Shown one piece after another: positions 5,522-5,590 of a stretch of DNA of 5,590 bases (positions within the stretch are counted from its first letter, which is position 1; every line of letters starts with the position of its first letter). A program made the position numbers and the translations under genes. The stretch is from Betaproteobacteria bacterium. GTDB lineage: Bacteria; Pseudomonadota; Gammaproteobacteria; Burkholderiales; SG8-39. The notes below the pieces were generated by a model. The model worked only from the letters and a program-made list of their open reading frames with translations. It was not told the DNA's origin and did no database searches. The stretch is taken from contig VGIE01000175.1 in assembly GCA_016867955.1 (NCBI GenBank), forward strand, positions 1-5,590. The letters run 5' to 3'.

Positions 5522-5546
5522 GAGGTCATTCCTCTACCTAATTAAG

Positions 5547-5581
5547 CCCTCCGGTGAGCAAAGATATTCGTGAGGGGCACA
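5547..5581 (-). repeat. Right terminal inverted repeat of the four-gene element
   Basis: Read inward on the minus strand from 5581 it begins TGTGCCCCTCAC, identical to the left end. It then diverges but keeps CTT followed by TGCTCACCGG, comparable to GCGCACTTGG at the left. In total about 25 of 34 aligned positions match. Confidence 0.85.
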
Positions 5582-5590
5582 GGGTTGTTT

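Larger units (their letters stand above)
1732..5581 (-). mobile_element. Four-gene transposon with two DDE transposases and two paralogous HTH proteins
   Basis: The 3850-bp unit is bounded by TGTGCCCCTCAC at 1732-1743 and its exact reverse complement at 5570-5581. The ends have the 5'-TG…CA-3' form common to DDE elements. Inside are only four minus-strand genes (5499-3928, 3931-3353, 3349-2903, 2906-1740), overlapping or nearly touching; no cargo, resolvase or ATPase is present. Both transposases keep a full catalytic triad, and none of the genes is broken, which suggests recent activity. The stop codon of the last gene sits within the left terminal repeat, so genes and ends form one compact unit. 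No target site duplication is visible, but only nine bases of right flank are in the window. IS481-like integrases are the nearest family I recognise for the larger protein; the four-gene arrangement itself I cannot place. Confidence 0.85.

Noticed and set aside
5087..5545. 152-residue plus-strand open frame over the start of gene A
   Set aside because: It is antisense to gene A. Its AGKDNF…KLSLPA segment resembles gene A only because the palindrome at 5404-5452 reads alike on both strands.
1..5590. CRISPR array, tRNA, rRNA, or a transposon-associated ATPase or nuclease
   Set aside because: No regularly spaced repeats, cloverleaf or Walker motifs were seen; all coding capacity is accounted for by the transposition genes.

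Overview
The window is made of mobile DNA; no host gene is recognisable. It is GC-rich and bacterial in style (Shine-Dalgarno sites, overlapping stop/start codons, an IS3-type frameshift). The small-protein and transposase style recalls Planctomycetota or a similar environmental phylum, but that is a weak impression and no sequence here fixes the taxon.

Layout from left to right. Bases 1-341 carry no convincing gene, only two strong hairpins. Bases about 342-1703 hold an IS3-family insertion sequence read on the minus strand: orfA (1632-1309), then orfB (to 344). They are joined by a clear programmed -1 frameshift signal, a run of seven A followed after five bases by an 8-bp stem whose loop contains the orfA stop codon. 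A gap of about 28 bases follows.

Bases 1732-5581 are a second, larger element of 3850 bp, bounded by a perfect 12-bp terminal inverted repeat (TGTGCCCCTCAC) that extends imperfectly to about 34 bp. It carries four tightly packed minus-strand genes: a 523-residue DDE transposase (A), two small basic helix-turn-helix/coiled-coil proteins that are paralogues of each other (B and C), and a second, separate 388-residue DDE transposase (D). A and B overlap by ATGA, B and C share a reading frame separated by one TGA and one codon, C and D overlap by GTGA, and the stop codon of D lies inside the left terminal repeat. Both DDE triads are intact.

The order DDE, HTH, HTH, DDE in one coupled operon with its own ends does not match the common layouts I know (IS3, IS21, IS66, IS481, Tn7, Tn5053/Tn552). 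This is the strongest candidate for an undescribed system: a transposon that may use a heteromeric transposase. Further oddities are a perfect 19-bp-arm palindrome embedded in the coding sequence of gene A and a hairpin that can mask the ribosome binding site of gene A.
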